Positions 1 through 7,347 of a stretch of DNA of 8,440 nt are shown here, one piece after another (position 1 is the first letter of the stretch; each line of letters starts with the position of its first letter). Origin of the DNA: Anaerolineae bacterium (GTDB taxonomy: Bacteria > Chloroflexota > Anaerolineae > Aggregatilineales > UBA2796); assembly GCA_020851855.1 (NCBI GenBank), contig JADZBY010000652.1, positions 1 to 8,440 on the forward strand. Reading direction: 5' to 3'. The notes beneath the pieces were generated by a model, which saw only the letters and a list, made by a program, of their open reading frames with translations, searched no databases and was not told where the DNA came from. Position numbers and translations under genes: made by a program.

Positions 1-1907
1 CCGTTGGCCGGATGGTAGGCCTTGAGCAGCACCAGATAGGCCGTGGACGGGTCCAGCGGGCGCGGCGGATCGGCCAGCGGCGTGAAAGATGCGCCCGCGT
101 GCCCGGCGGGCCAGAGCGATGTGGGCAACTGGCGGTCATCCAGCACGTTGCTATCCTGCGGGAGCGCCCATCCGCCGTGGCGCAGGACTTCCACCGACGC
201 CTTCCAGTCGTGCGGCGTCTGCTCGTCCACGCGCCACTGACCGACCAGACACGGCGTCGTGCCAGACGCGCCGTCCCCGATCAGCGCGCGGTTGGCCAGG
301 CGCAAGTCGCCAACAGCGATGGGCGTCTGTGGCAGTATGCTCGCCTCGCGCAGCGCGCCGGGCACGATCAACGCCGCCAGCGCGCCCGGTTGCAGCGTGT
401 AGCGGTCCGTGCGCAGGCCGCTCACCGTCAGCGAGTCGTCCAGGCGTCCCACCGCGCCCATCAAGCACGGGAACGCGCCGCGCACGTCCGCCGGGAGCTG
501 ATACCAGGTCAGCACTTCGGCGCGCTGCACGCCCTGTAAGCCCTCGGCCAGCCACGTGGCAATGACTGGCGGGCTGCTGTGCACCGGGACCTCGATGAAG
601 CGGGCGCGGATATTCAGCTTTTCCTGGTAATAGTCGAGCGACGGCTCCCAGCCATACGGGATCACGATGGCGTCGTTTGGGCCGAGCGCCGCATAGCGTT
701 CCGCGATGGCGCGGAAGTCGTCGTGCTGATACACCGGGCTGCCGACCAGCAAGCTTGCCATGCTCACGAACAGCGCGATTCCCAGGACTGCCACGCCCGC
801 CGCTGCCAGCGCACGTAACCTGACGATAACCACCATTATCGGAACTAGCGGCCACTTTCGCCCAAGAACGCCCGCCGCGACCAGGATCATCGTCGCCGGG
901 ACGCCCACGATGAAATAACGCGGGTGGAAGTCGATGCGCGCGGCCAGGATGATGGCCAGCTCGAAGGCGGGCAGCAGCACCACCTGGGACAGGACGAGCC
1001 AGGTGCGCCGGTTCGGGAAGCGCCACACGGCCAAAATGCCCGCCACGAGCGCCAGCGCCCCGAAGATCGCGACTAGCGCCAGGAACGCCGCGTCCGCCGT
1101 GAGCAGCGCCTTGACGCCGGTAAAGTACGAGGCCCAGATGCTCCACAGCAGGCCCAGGTCGAGCGCGGGCGGCGTGTTCAGTGCGCCGCCGGTCTGGCGC
1201 TGGGTGAGTAACCAGGGCAGGTACAGGACCAGCGCCGCCGCCTGTGTCACGAGCCAGACGGCCAGCCGCCGCCATTCCCGGGCCACGAGCAGCGCTGCGG
1301 CCACGGCGATGTTGAGCCAGGCCACGAGCGGTACACTCAAGTTGTGAGCATACAGCGCGAACATCTCGACGGCGAACAAGGGCAGCCAGATTTGGCCCAG
1401 TTCGCGCCGGCCCGGCATCCCACGCCGCGCCAACAGCCCGTCCGCCAGCCCCAAGAGGGCCAGCGCCGCCAGCGGCATGGCCACGTAGGCGCGGATTTCC
1501 TGTGAAAAGACCCACAGGATAGGCGAAAAGGCTGTGAGCAGCATGGCCAGCCCCCCGGCGGAAGGGCCGTACCAGCGCCCGGCGATGCGCCCGGCCAGCG
1601 CCACCGTGACCACGCCGTACAGCACCGAGCAGAAGCGCATGGCCCACACGCTATCGCCCATCAGGCGCAGACCGAGGCCGACGCTGGCGTAATAGGCGAA
1701 CGGCGCGTTTACGTCTGCCCCGCGAATACCCATCGGGCCGAAGGGCGTGTAGGCGGCGAAGACCGACCAGCCCTCGTCGTGCCACAGGCTTTGCGCATCC
1801 AGATTCCAGACGCGCACGGCAAAGGCGGCAAAGACGAGCGCGCACGCCGCCGCCAGCCATGCGCCGTAGCGCGCACGCCGGACCGGAAAAGCCGCCTGCG
1901 CCGTCAA
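1..1907 (-). CDS. GT39-like (PMT_2 type) polytopic membrane glycosyltransferase, C-terminus cut by window edge
   Basis: Probably transfers a sugar from a polyprenyl-phosphate donor on the outer face of the cytoplasmic membrane; acceptor and sugar are unknown. I translated this frame by hand: it is open for 635 codons to position 3 with no stop. Residues 17-33 form the first membrane segment, followed by WHDEGWS (42-48), whose D44/E45 match the acidic catalytic pair of the first outer loop in GT-C enzymes. Further family marks are NAPFAYY (67-73), SQEIRAY (135-141), LYAHNLSVP (185-193) and HPRYF (328-332). Hydrophobic segments continue to about residue 388. Residues 390-635 are soluble and rich in predicted strands, ending in LLKAYHPAN, like the beta-rich tails of Chloroflexota GT39-like proteins. 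The start is taken as TTG at 1907, sharing TTGA with the DUF58 stop. No in-frame ATG precedes membrane segment 1; an upstream in-frame GTG inside the DUF58 gene is possible but less likely. Family confident, substrate not. Confidence 0.88.
   Translation of the reverse strand, partial: MTAQAAFPVRRARYGAWLAAACALVFAAFAVRVWNLDAQSLWHDEGWSVFAAYTPFGPMGIRGADVNAPFAYYASVGLGLRLMGDSVWAMRFCSVLYGVVTVALAGRIAGRWYGPSAGGLAMLLTAFSPILWVFSQEIRAYVAMPLAALALLGLADGLLARRGMPGRRELGQIWLPLFAVEMFALYAHNLSVPLVAWLNIAVAAALLVAREWRRLAVWLVTQAAALVLYLPWLLTQRQTGGALNTPPALDLGLLWSIWASYFTGVKALLTADAAFLALVAIFGALALVAGILAVWRFPNRRTWLVLSQVVLLPAFELAIILAARIDFHPRYFIVGVPATMILVAAGVLGRKWPLVPIMVVIVRLRALAAAGVAVLGIALFVSMASLLVGSPVYQHDDFRAIAERYAALGPNDAIVIPYGWEPSLDYYQEKLNIRARFIEVPVHSSPPVIATWLAEGLQGVQRAEVLTWYQLPADVRGAFPCLMGAVGRLDDSLTVSGLRTDRYTLQPGALAALIVPGALREASILPQTPIAVGDLRLANRALIGDGASGTTPCLVGQWRVDEQTPHDWKASVEVLRHGGWALPQDSNVLDDRQLPTSLWPAGHAGASFTPLADPPRPLDPSTAYLVLLKAYHPAN
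1904..1907 (-). promoter_or_regulatory. TTGA stop/start overlap coupling DUF58 and glycosyltransferase genes
   Basis: The DUF58 stop TGA (1906-1904) is nested in the proposed TTG start (1907-1905) of the glycosyltransferase. No strong ribosome site lies just upstream, so translation may depend on ribosomes finishing the DUF58 gene. It mirrors the junction at 7344-7347. Confidence 0.55.
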
Positions 1908-2815
1908 TGGATCAGGCCCATGCGCCGCAATTCGAACAGGATGAGCGTCTCCCACGCCGTGCTCGTCTCCACCGTGACGTAGTGAATGCCGCGCTTCAGG
2001 CATTGCCGCGCAATCGAATCGCGCCACGCCAGCAGCCGGTTCACGTACAGGTCGCGCATGGCCAGATCGACGGTCACATCCTGCGCCATGCCGGTTTCCA
2101 CGTCGATCAATTGCAGGTCCCCGGCCAGCGGCGGATCGACCTCGTCCGGCGAGAGCACGTGAATAGCCGCCACCTCGTGCCCGACGGACTGCAACGCCGC
2201 CAGCCCATCGTGAAAGCCGCCCGGCGCGAGCAGGTCCGAGATCAGGATGCACAGGCCGGGCCGCGTGGTGCGCAGGGCAAAGTCGCGCAATGCAGCGTTC
2301 AAGTCCAGCGGGCCGGTCGGCTGCAAGGCAGCCACGAAGTCGAGCAGTTCCATGGACCGCCCGCGCCCACGATGCGGCCCCCAGACCGGGTTCGCCGCGC
2401 CCGTCGAGTCGCCCACGAGCGCCGTTAGCGTGAGCGCGTCGCCCGTGCCGAGCGCGATGTAGCCCAATCCGGCCATGACGCGCTGCGCAAAACGGAACTT
2501 GTGCTGCGCCGGCTCCGCGCCCTCGCGCGGCCAATCCATGCTGGCCGAGCCGTCGAGCAGCAGATAAACCGACAGGTCCTCTTCTTCTTCGAAAAGCTTG
2601 ATGAACGGGCGGTCCAGCCGGGCGAACACGTTCCAATCCACCCGGCGCAGGTCGTCGCCGCGCGTATAGTTGCGGTAGTCCGCAAATTCGAGGCTCGTGC
2701 CGCGCCGCGCCGAGCGCCGCTCGCCCTTCATCACGCCGGCGCGCACTTTGTTGGCGACCAGCATCAGGCGGTTGAGCTTGCGCAGCACACTCTCGTCAAA
2801 GAGGCGTTCGGGCAT
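1904..2815 (-). CDS. DUF58 family protein with von Willebrand A-like fold (MoxR partner)
   Basis: A 303-residue protein without membrane segments, the short soluble kind of DUF58 protein. DUF58 proteins are usually encoded beside MoxR ATPases and are thought to act with them as chaperone or adaptor. The DUF58 signature spans about residues 34-75: RSARRGTSLEFADYRNY, then GDDLRRVDWNVFAR. The vWA-like half follows, with strand SVYLLLDGSASM carrying the metal site residues D88, S90 and S92, and a later strand CILISDLL with D194. The position where a MIDAS threonine is expected (GP-x-DLNAAL, residue 170) is leucine, so metal binding may be altered. The ATG at 2815 lies 8 bases after the MoxR stop, with GGTAGG at 2823-2828 as a weak ribosome site overlapping that stop. 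Its own TGA is shared with the probable TTG start of the glycosyltransferase. Cytoplasmic location and partnership with MoxR are inferred from family and context. Confidence 0.95.
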   Translation of the reverse strand: MPERLFDESVLRKLNRLMLVANKVRAGVMKGERRSARRGTSLEFADYRNYTRGDDLRRVDWNVFARLDRPFIKLFEEEEDLSVYLLLDGSASMDWPREGAEPAQHKFRFAQRVMAGLGYIALGTGDALTLTALVGDSTGAANPVWGPHRGRGRSMELLDFVAALQPTGPLDLNAALRDFALRTTRPGLCILISDLLAPGGFHDGLAALQSVGHEVAAIHVLSPDEVDPPLAGDLQLIDVETGMAQDVTVDLAMRDLYVNRLLAWRDSIARQCLKRGIHYVTVETSTAWETLILFELRRMGLIH

Positions 2816-2823
2816 GGTCGCGC

Positions 2824-3837
<1,014 letters not shown>

Positions 3838-3843
3838 TCGCCG

Positions 3844-3847
3844 CTCC
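3844..3847 (-). promoter_or_regulatory. Ribosome binding site of the MoxR gene
   Basis: GGAG lies six bases before the ATG at 3837. It supports this start and shows the MoxR gene can be translated independently despite its operon position. Confidence 0.6.
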
Positions 3848-3873
3848 GTTCCGCTGTGTCGGGTTAATCTCGT

Positions 3874-4440
3874 CTAAAACCGGAAAATTCCGCCGGTCAG
3901 GTTGCCAAAGGCATCGATGGGCACGGCCTGCACCGCGCGCCGCTCGCCCTCAAGGATCAGGATGACGCCATCGCCGTCCACGTTGACGGAAAAGGTGGCT
4001 CCGCCGTCCACTTCCACCGCCACCACGCGCGTGGCCGGCTTGAAGACGCGCCCGACGATGATCGTGTACAACGTCCCGGCGCTGTCCGCCTGTGGGGCCT
4101 GGACGGCGGTCAGGGCGTCGCGGGCCGGGTCGCCGCACGCGCTCACCGGCGTAGCGCCGGGCACATCGACCAGGAAGCGCACACAGGACTGACCGCCGTC
4201 GTCATAGAACAGCACAGCGAGCTGCCCATCCGGGCCAAACGGCTGCTCCAGCCAGATGTCGTCGCTGGCAGCCGGACCGGCGTCCAGCGACTCCGGCGTG
4301 GCGCTCGGCTCTGGCGAAGGCGGCGTGGCTGTCGCCGTGACCGTTACGCCGGGGGCGTCGGCAGCCTGTCCGCCGCACGCCGAGGCGATCAGCAGGGCGA
4401 CGAGCAATGCGCTACTTCTGAAGGCCCGTGAAATACTCAC
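3874..4440 (-). CDS. Predicted small lipoprotein of unknown function
   Basis: I do not recognise a named family. The 188 residues begin with a short basic N-terminus (MSISRAFRS), a hydrophobic stretch (11-19) and IASAC, a lipobox-like site with C22 as the likely lipidated cysteine; Ala at -3 is acceptable but not ideal. A Pro/Thr/Ser/Ala-rich linker follows (about 30-60), then a compact, strand-rich domain (61-188) with cysteines C86 and C102 that could form a disulfide on the outer face. An acidic turn, VDGDG (154-158), and the ending DAFGNLTGGIFRF are notable. The start is GTG at 4440, overlapping the end of the upstream gene by 29 bases, and is backed by a strong GGGGAG ribosome site inside that gene. 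Placement between the membrane-anchored helical protein and MoxR suggests an outer-face component of the same system. Export and lipidation are predictions; function is unknown. Confidence 0.82.
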   Translation of the reverse strand: MSISRAFRSSALLVALLIASACGGQAADAPGVTVTATATPPSPEPSATPESLDAGPAASDDIWLEQPFGPDGQLAVLFYDDGGQSCVRFLVDVPGATPVSACGDPARDALTAVQAPQADSAGTLYTIIVGRVFKPATRVVAVEVDGGATFSVNVDGDGVILILEGERRAVQAVPIDAFGNLTGGIFRF

Positions 4441-6370
4441 GGATCACTCCCCGCAACGCGCCCGGCACGCGGCTCATGTCCATCGCCTCACCGGCCTGAC
4501 TGGCGGCCATGCCCATCAGCTCGCTGAAAGACAAATCCGACACGCCTTCCGGGCTGATCGATTCGACCTGCTCCACCGTGTCCGTTGAATTTGGCTCCGC
4601 GTCGCTGTTCAGATGCACCATCGCGCCGCCATCGCCGCCGACGAAAGACGGCGCATAGATGAACTGGTTGCTGGCCAGTCCCCCCTCGCCGCGCTGGTTG
4701 TTGTAACGGATGTCGCCTTCCTGCTCGGTCGGATCGCCGCCGAGCACGTCGCGCCCCGATTCGCCGGAGCCGATGCCCTGGCTGGCCGACGCCTGACCTT
4801 GCGAATCGCCCTCATCGGAGCCGCCTGAACTGCTACTCGCGCGACCGGGCAGCGGCATCCCACCCTGGTCCTCGCCCTGGCCGCCCACTGCAAGGCTATC
4901 GCCTTCGCTGGGCGCGTTCAGTTGTCGCCCGTCGCCGGGCGCGCTGCCCTGGCCGCCGAGTTGGTCGGACTCCTGGCCGCTGGGCTGGCCCTCGCCGCTG
5001 GAAGCCTGGCTTGGATCGCGCGGCGCGGCGTTTTCAGACTGCTCAAGCTGGTAATCCTGGGGCGCGTTCGGCGGAAACTCGCCGGGCGGGGCGTCGTCGC
5101 GCTGCTGCTGGCTGGGCTGCCCGGCCTGGGCAAGCTGGCGGCTGGCCTGGCTCATGTCCATCGCCATGTCGCGGCTCATCTGGGCAAAAGCGGAGTTCTG
5201 CATGGCCTGCTGCTGGTCTTGCAGCTTCTCGGCGGCTTCCTGGAGCGCACGCTGGGCTTCCTCGTTGTCGCCGTTGCGCAACGCCTGTGCGGCCCGGCGC
5301 AGCGCTTCTGCCGCTTCGGGGTTGGTCTGTTCGAGCGCGTCCGCCGCCGCCTCAAGGGCGCTGGCCGTCTCGGCGGCTTGCTGGGTGGTCATCTGCCCGC
5401 CGCCCGCCTGCCGGGCAAGCTGCTGAAGCTCGCCCGCCGCCTCGGCCAGATTGCCCTCGCGCAATGCCTGGGCCGCGCCCTGGGTCATGGCGCTCTCGTT
5501 CAGCGCGTCGCCCGCACCGGAGAGCGCGCGGCGCTGCTCTTCGGACATCTGCTGGCCCAACGCGCCCAGTTCTTGCGTAGCCTGCGTCAATTCGGCCACG
5601 GCTTCCGGCGGCGATACGTCTTCCTGCTGCAAGCGCTGCAATGCGCCTTCCACGATCTGCGAAAGCTGCGCCTTCTGGTCCGGCGTCAGGTCGCTTTCGG
5701 CCTCGATCTGGCGCAAGATTTCCTCAAGCGCCTCGGCCTGCGCCACCATCGCCTCTTCAAGCGCGGCCTGCTGGGCGAGCGCCTCGACCTGCGGATTGGC
5801 CAGCAGCAGCCCGAAGACCAGCGCGGCGATCAGGACGGCCACCAGCGCCAACTCGCCGCGCCGCCAGCCAAAGTGCAGGTGTCGGCGCGGCACGACGCGG
5901 GCGGCCTGGTCCAGCGCATCCTGGGCCTGTTGCGCGGCAAGGCTGGGCGGCGCGTCCAGGCTGCCCTCGGCGATCTCCAGGGCGGTGCTGCTGCGCTCCT
6001 GAAGGTCGAATACCTGGTCAAAATACCGCGCGGCGCGCATCACCGGGCGCGGCCAGAGCCAGACGCCCAACACGGCCACCAACGCGCCCAGGATCGCCGC
6101 CAGAATGGAGAAGGCGAGCACCTGCTCCGGCATCAGCCAGGGACGCGCCCGCGAATAGAGCGACGCCGCCAGCCCAACCACCAGCCCGACGGCCAGGCCG
6201 CGCGGAATCCAGACCGTGAGCCGCGTCAGCCGCCAGCGCAGGTCCCAGCGCGCAAGGTAAGCCAGCACTTGCCGCCGGACTTCCGCCGGATCGGGCGCGC
6301 CTTCCGGGCCGGATGGGGACGATAAACGGGCGTTCTTGGATTTCATAGCCGTGTCGTCGCTTTCTCTCAC
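4412..6370 (-). CDS. Membrane-anchored Ala/Gln-rich helical protein with low-complexity region (DUF4175-like in style)
   Basis: This 652-residue protein has no family I can name with certainty; its layout resembles DUF4175-type proteins that accompany MoxR/DUF58 genes. Three hydrophobic segments are visible (about 55-72, 83-106 and 172-191). The second and third are separated by a polar stretch with FDQVFDLQERSSTALEIAEGSL. Residues 195-420 are almost entirely Ala, Gln, Glu and Leu and should form long helices or coiled coil, with a related pair of helix-turn-helix units at 299-321 and 360-382. Residues 415-560 are rich in Gly, Ser, Gln, Asp and Glu and are probably disordered. A more ordered tail (565-652) ends in RVPGALRGVIREYFTGL, a hydrophobic/aromatic end reminiscent of the P-x-x-x-R-x-x-x-x-x-YF-x-x-L tails of such proteins. 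The GTG at 6370 has AGGA only three bases upstream; ATG at 6346 is an alternative that would remove eight residues. It lies 5 bases after the permease stop. A scaffold role in the envelope is inferred. Confidence 0.85.
   Translation of the reverse strand: MRESDDTAMKSKNARLSSPSGPEGAPDPAEVRRQVLAYLARWDLRWRLTRLTVWIPRGLAVGLVVGLAASLYSRARPWLMPEQVLAFSILAAILGALVAVLGVWLWPRPVMRAARYFDQVFDLQERSSTALEIAEGSLDAPPSLAAQQAQDALDQAARVVPRRHLHFGWRRGELALVAVLIAALVFGLLLANPQVEALAQQAALEEAMVAQAEALEEILRQIEAESDLTPDQKAQLSQIVEGALQRLQQEDVSPPEAVAELTQATQELGALGQQMSEEQRRALSGAGDALNESAMTQGAAQALREGNLAEAAGELQQLARQAGGGQMTTQQAAETASALEAAADALEQTNPEAAEALRRAAQALRNGDNEEAQRALQEAAEKLQDQQQAMQNSAFAQMSRDMAMDMSQASRQLAQAGQPSQQQRDDAPPGEFPPNAPQDYQLEQSENAAPRDPSQASSGEGQPSGQESDQLGGQGSAPGDGRQLNAPSEGDSLAVGGQGEDQGGMPLPGRASSSSGGSDEGDSQGQASASQGIGSGESGRDVLGGDPTEQEGDIRYNNQRGEGGLASNQFIYAPSFVGGDGGAMVHLNSDAEPNSTDTVEQVESISPEGVSDLSFSELMGMAASQAGEAMDMSRVPGALRGVIREYFTGLQK
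4447..4452 (-). promoter_or_regulatory. Ribosome binding site of the lipoprotein gene, inside the upstream CDS
   Basis: GGGGAG sits six bases before the GTG at 4440 and lies within the last codons of the 652-residue protein gene. It is among the best ribosome sites in the window and decides the GTG start, which would otherwise be doubtful because of the 29-base overlap. Confidence 0.65.
4691..5128 (-). other. Low-complexity Gly/Ser/Gln/Asp-rich coding segment
   Basis: Residues 415-560 of the 652-residue protein consist largely of Gly, Ser, Gln, Asp, Glu and Pro, with short recurring units such as GGQG, SSGE and GEG. No predicted structure is evident. It separates the helical part from a conserved-looking C-terminal tail and is probably a flexible linker. 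Confidence 0.75.
5225..5293 (-). repeat. Second copy of a 23-residue helical repeat within the 652-residue protein
   Basis: Residues 360-382 start with AAQALRNGDNEEA and match residues 299-321 at 12 of 23 positions. The pattern A-x-AL-x-x-G-x-x-x-EA-x-x-x-L resembles a TPR-like helix-turn-helix unit, although the Ala/Gln-rich composition makes chance similarity more likely than usual. Confidence 0.5.
5408..5476 (-). repeat. First copy of a 23-residue helical repeat within the 652-residue protein
   Basis: Residues 299-321 begin AAQALREGNLAEAAGELQ. They pair with residues 360-382, sharing the AAQALR start, the central G, and later E, A, L, Q and A positions. Confidence 0.5.
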
Positions 6371-6375
6371 ACGTC

Positions 6376-7347
6376 CTACGCAACGTCCAGGCGGCGCACA
6401 CGGCGCACGGCGCGTCGCACCAGGTAGATCGTCGCAACAAGGTACAGAACTGTGAAAATGATCCAGGGCGATACCAGGACGATGCTCTGCACCGGGCTGC
6501 CGACCGGGCTGCTAAGCTGGTGGGCGATCAACCCGGCGCTGCCCGTCTCCAGGAGCCATGCCTGCGTGGTGAACGCGGTGGACAGGGGATTGGTCGCCGC
6601 CAGAAAGAGCAGCGCGTACGTGAGAACGGCCTGCGCGCCGGGCGTCAGGGTGTTCAGGCGCGGCCCGACGAGCGCCACCAGGCCCAGCACGAGCAGCGGC
6701 ATCCCGATGGTCAGGCCCATCGTCACGCCGTACGAGGCGACGCTCGCCGCGACGGTCCGGGAGCGCGCCGCCGAGAGGTACACACCCAGCGCGCCCTGCG
6801 CCACGGACGTGACGAGCAGGATCAGCGTGGCCAGGATGACTTCCATCTCCGTGACGCCGCCGAAAAGGAAGGCGATGCTCTGCAATGGGATGGCGGCGAT
6901 GAGCAAGAGCACGACATAGGCCAGCGCCGACACCAGTTTGCCGACCACCAGCGCCTGCGCGGGCAGCAGCGTGGTACGTAACAGATCGAACGTCTGCCGT
7001 TCGCGCTCACCGCTGATTGCGCCCGCCGTGAAGGCCGGGACGATGAACGTTACCAGGAACAACTCGATGCCGACGATGCCGGTGAACAGCGTGCGCCCGA
7101 TCTGCCCACCCGACGTGAAGCCGTAAATATCGCGCGCCGAGGCGGCCAGCATGTACAGCAGCAGCGTGAAGCCGCTCATCAGCGCCAGATAGGCGGTGAG
7201 CACCAGGAAGGCGCGCGGCCCACGCATCCGGCCCCGCAGCTCTTTGACGGCGACCGGGTTGTGCAGGATGGCCAGCGGGTTGAAGCGCCCCAATCGCCCG
7301 GACCGCACACCGGCCCCGGCCCGTGCGCCCTGTTCAACCGCAGTCAA
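6376..7347 (-). CDS. ABC-2 type transporter permease
   Basis: This 323-residue integral membrane protein is the membrane partner of the ATPase encoded directly before it. The N-terminal part has NPVAVKELRGRMRG (30-43), the amphipathic entry motif typical of ABC-2 permeases. It is followed by segments at about 46-69, 86-110, 138-163, 168-192, 200-228, 238-252 and 288-310, six or seven spans in all. Between segments 2 and 3 lies AGAISGERERQTFDLLRTT (108-126), the cytoplasmic coupling region of this family. The start is TTG at 7347, within TTGA shared with the ATPase stop, preceded at eight bases by AAGGA. In-frame GTG (codon 14) and TTG (codon 19) are alternatives without a good ribosome site. 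Homodimerisation with two ATPase subunits is the usual arrangement. Substrate and direction cannot be told; ABC-2 systems usually export. Confidence 0.93.
   Translation of the reverse strand: MTAVEQGARAGAGVRSGRLGRFNPLAILHNPVAVKELRGRMRGPRAFLVLTAYLALMSGFTLLLYMLAASARDIYGFTSGGQIGRTLFTGIVGIELFLVTFIVPAFTAGAISGERERQTFDLLRTTLLPAQALVVGKLVSALAYVVLLLIAAIPLQSIAFLFGGVTEMEVILATLILLVTSVAQGALGVYLSAARSRTVAASVASYGVTMGLTIGMPLLVLGLVALVGPRLNTLTPGAQAVLTYALLFLAATNPLSTAFTTQAWLLETGSAGLIAHQLSSPVGSPVQSIVLVSPWIIFTVLYLVATIYLVRRAVRRVRRLDVA
7344..7347 (-). promoter_or_regulatory. TTGA stop/start overlap coupling ATPase and permease
   Basis: The ATPase stop TGA (7346-7344) is nested in the permease start TTG (7347-7345). 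This favours translational coupling and matched amounts of the two subunits. The same TTGA arrangement occurs at the DUF58/glycosyltransferase junction. Confidence 0.7.

Noticed and set aside
151..1647. 498-codon minus-strand ORF overlapping the glycosyltransferase
   Set aside because: Its product is Arg/Gly/Ala/Pro rich without family motifs, while the other frame over the same bases gives a clear GT-C enzyme.
1651..1860. 69-codon minus-strand ORF starting with ATG at 1860
   Set aside because: It lies out of frame inside the N-terminal part of the glycosyltransferase and has an Arg/Gly-rich product. Its ATG might be mistaken for the glycosyltransferase start but does not lead to the WHDEGWS frame.
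3838..3873. Possible terminator or promoter between the lipoprotein and MoxR genes
   Set aside because: No stem with a T-run and no convincing -35/-10 pair is visible; it holds only a ribosome site.
4922..6325. 467-codon plus-strand ORF opposite the helical protein gene
   Set aside because: It is an antisense shadow: Ala/Gln-rich codons read backwards give Leu/Arg/Gly/Cys. No independent motif was seen.
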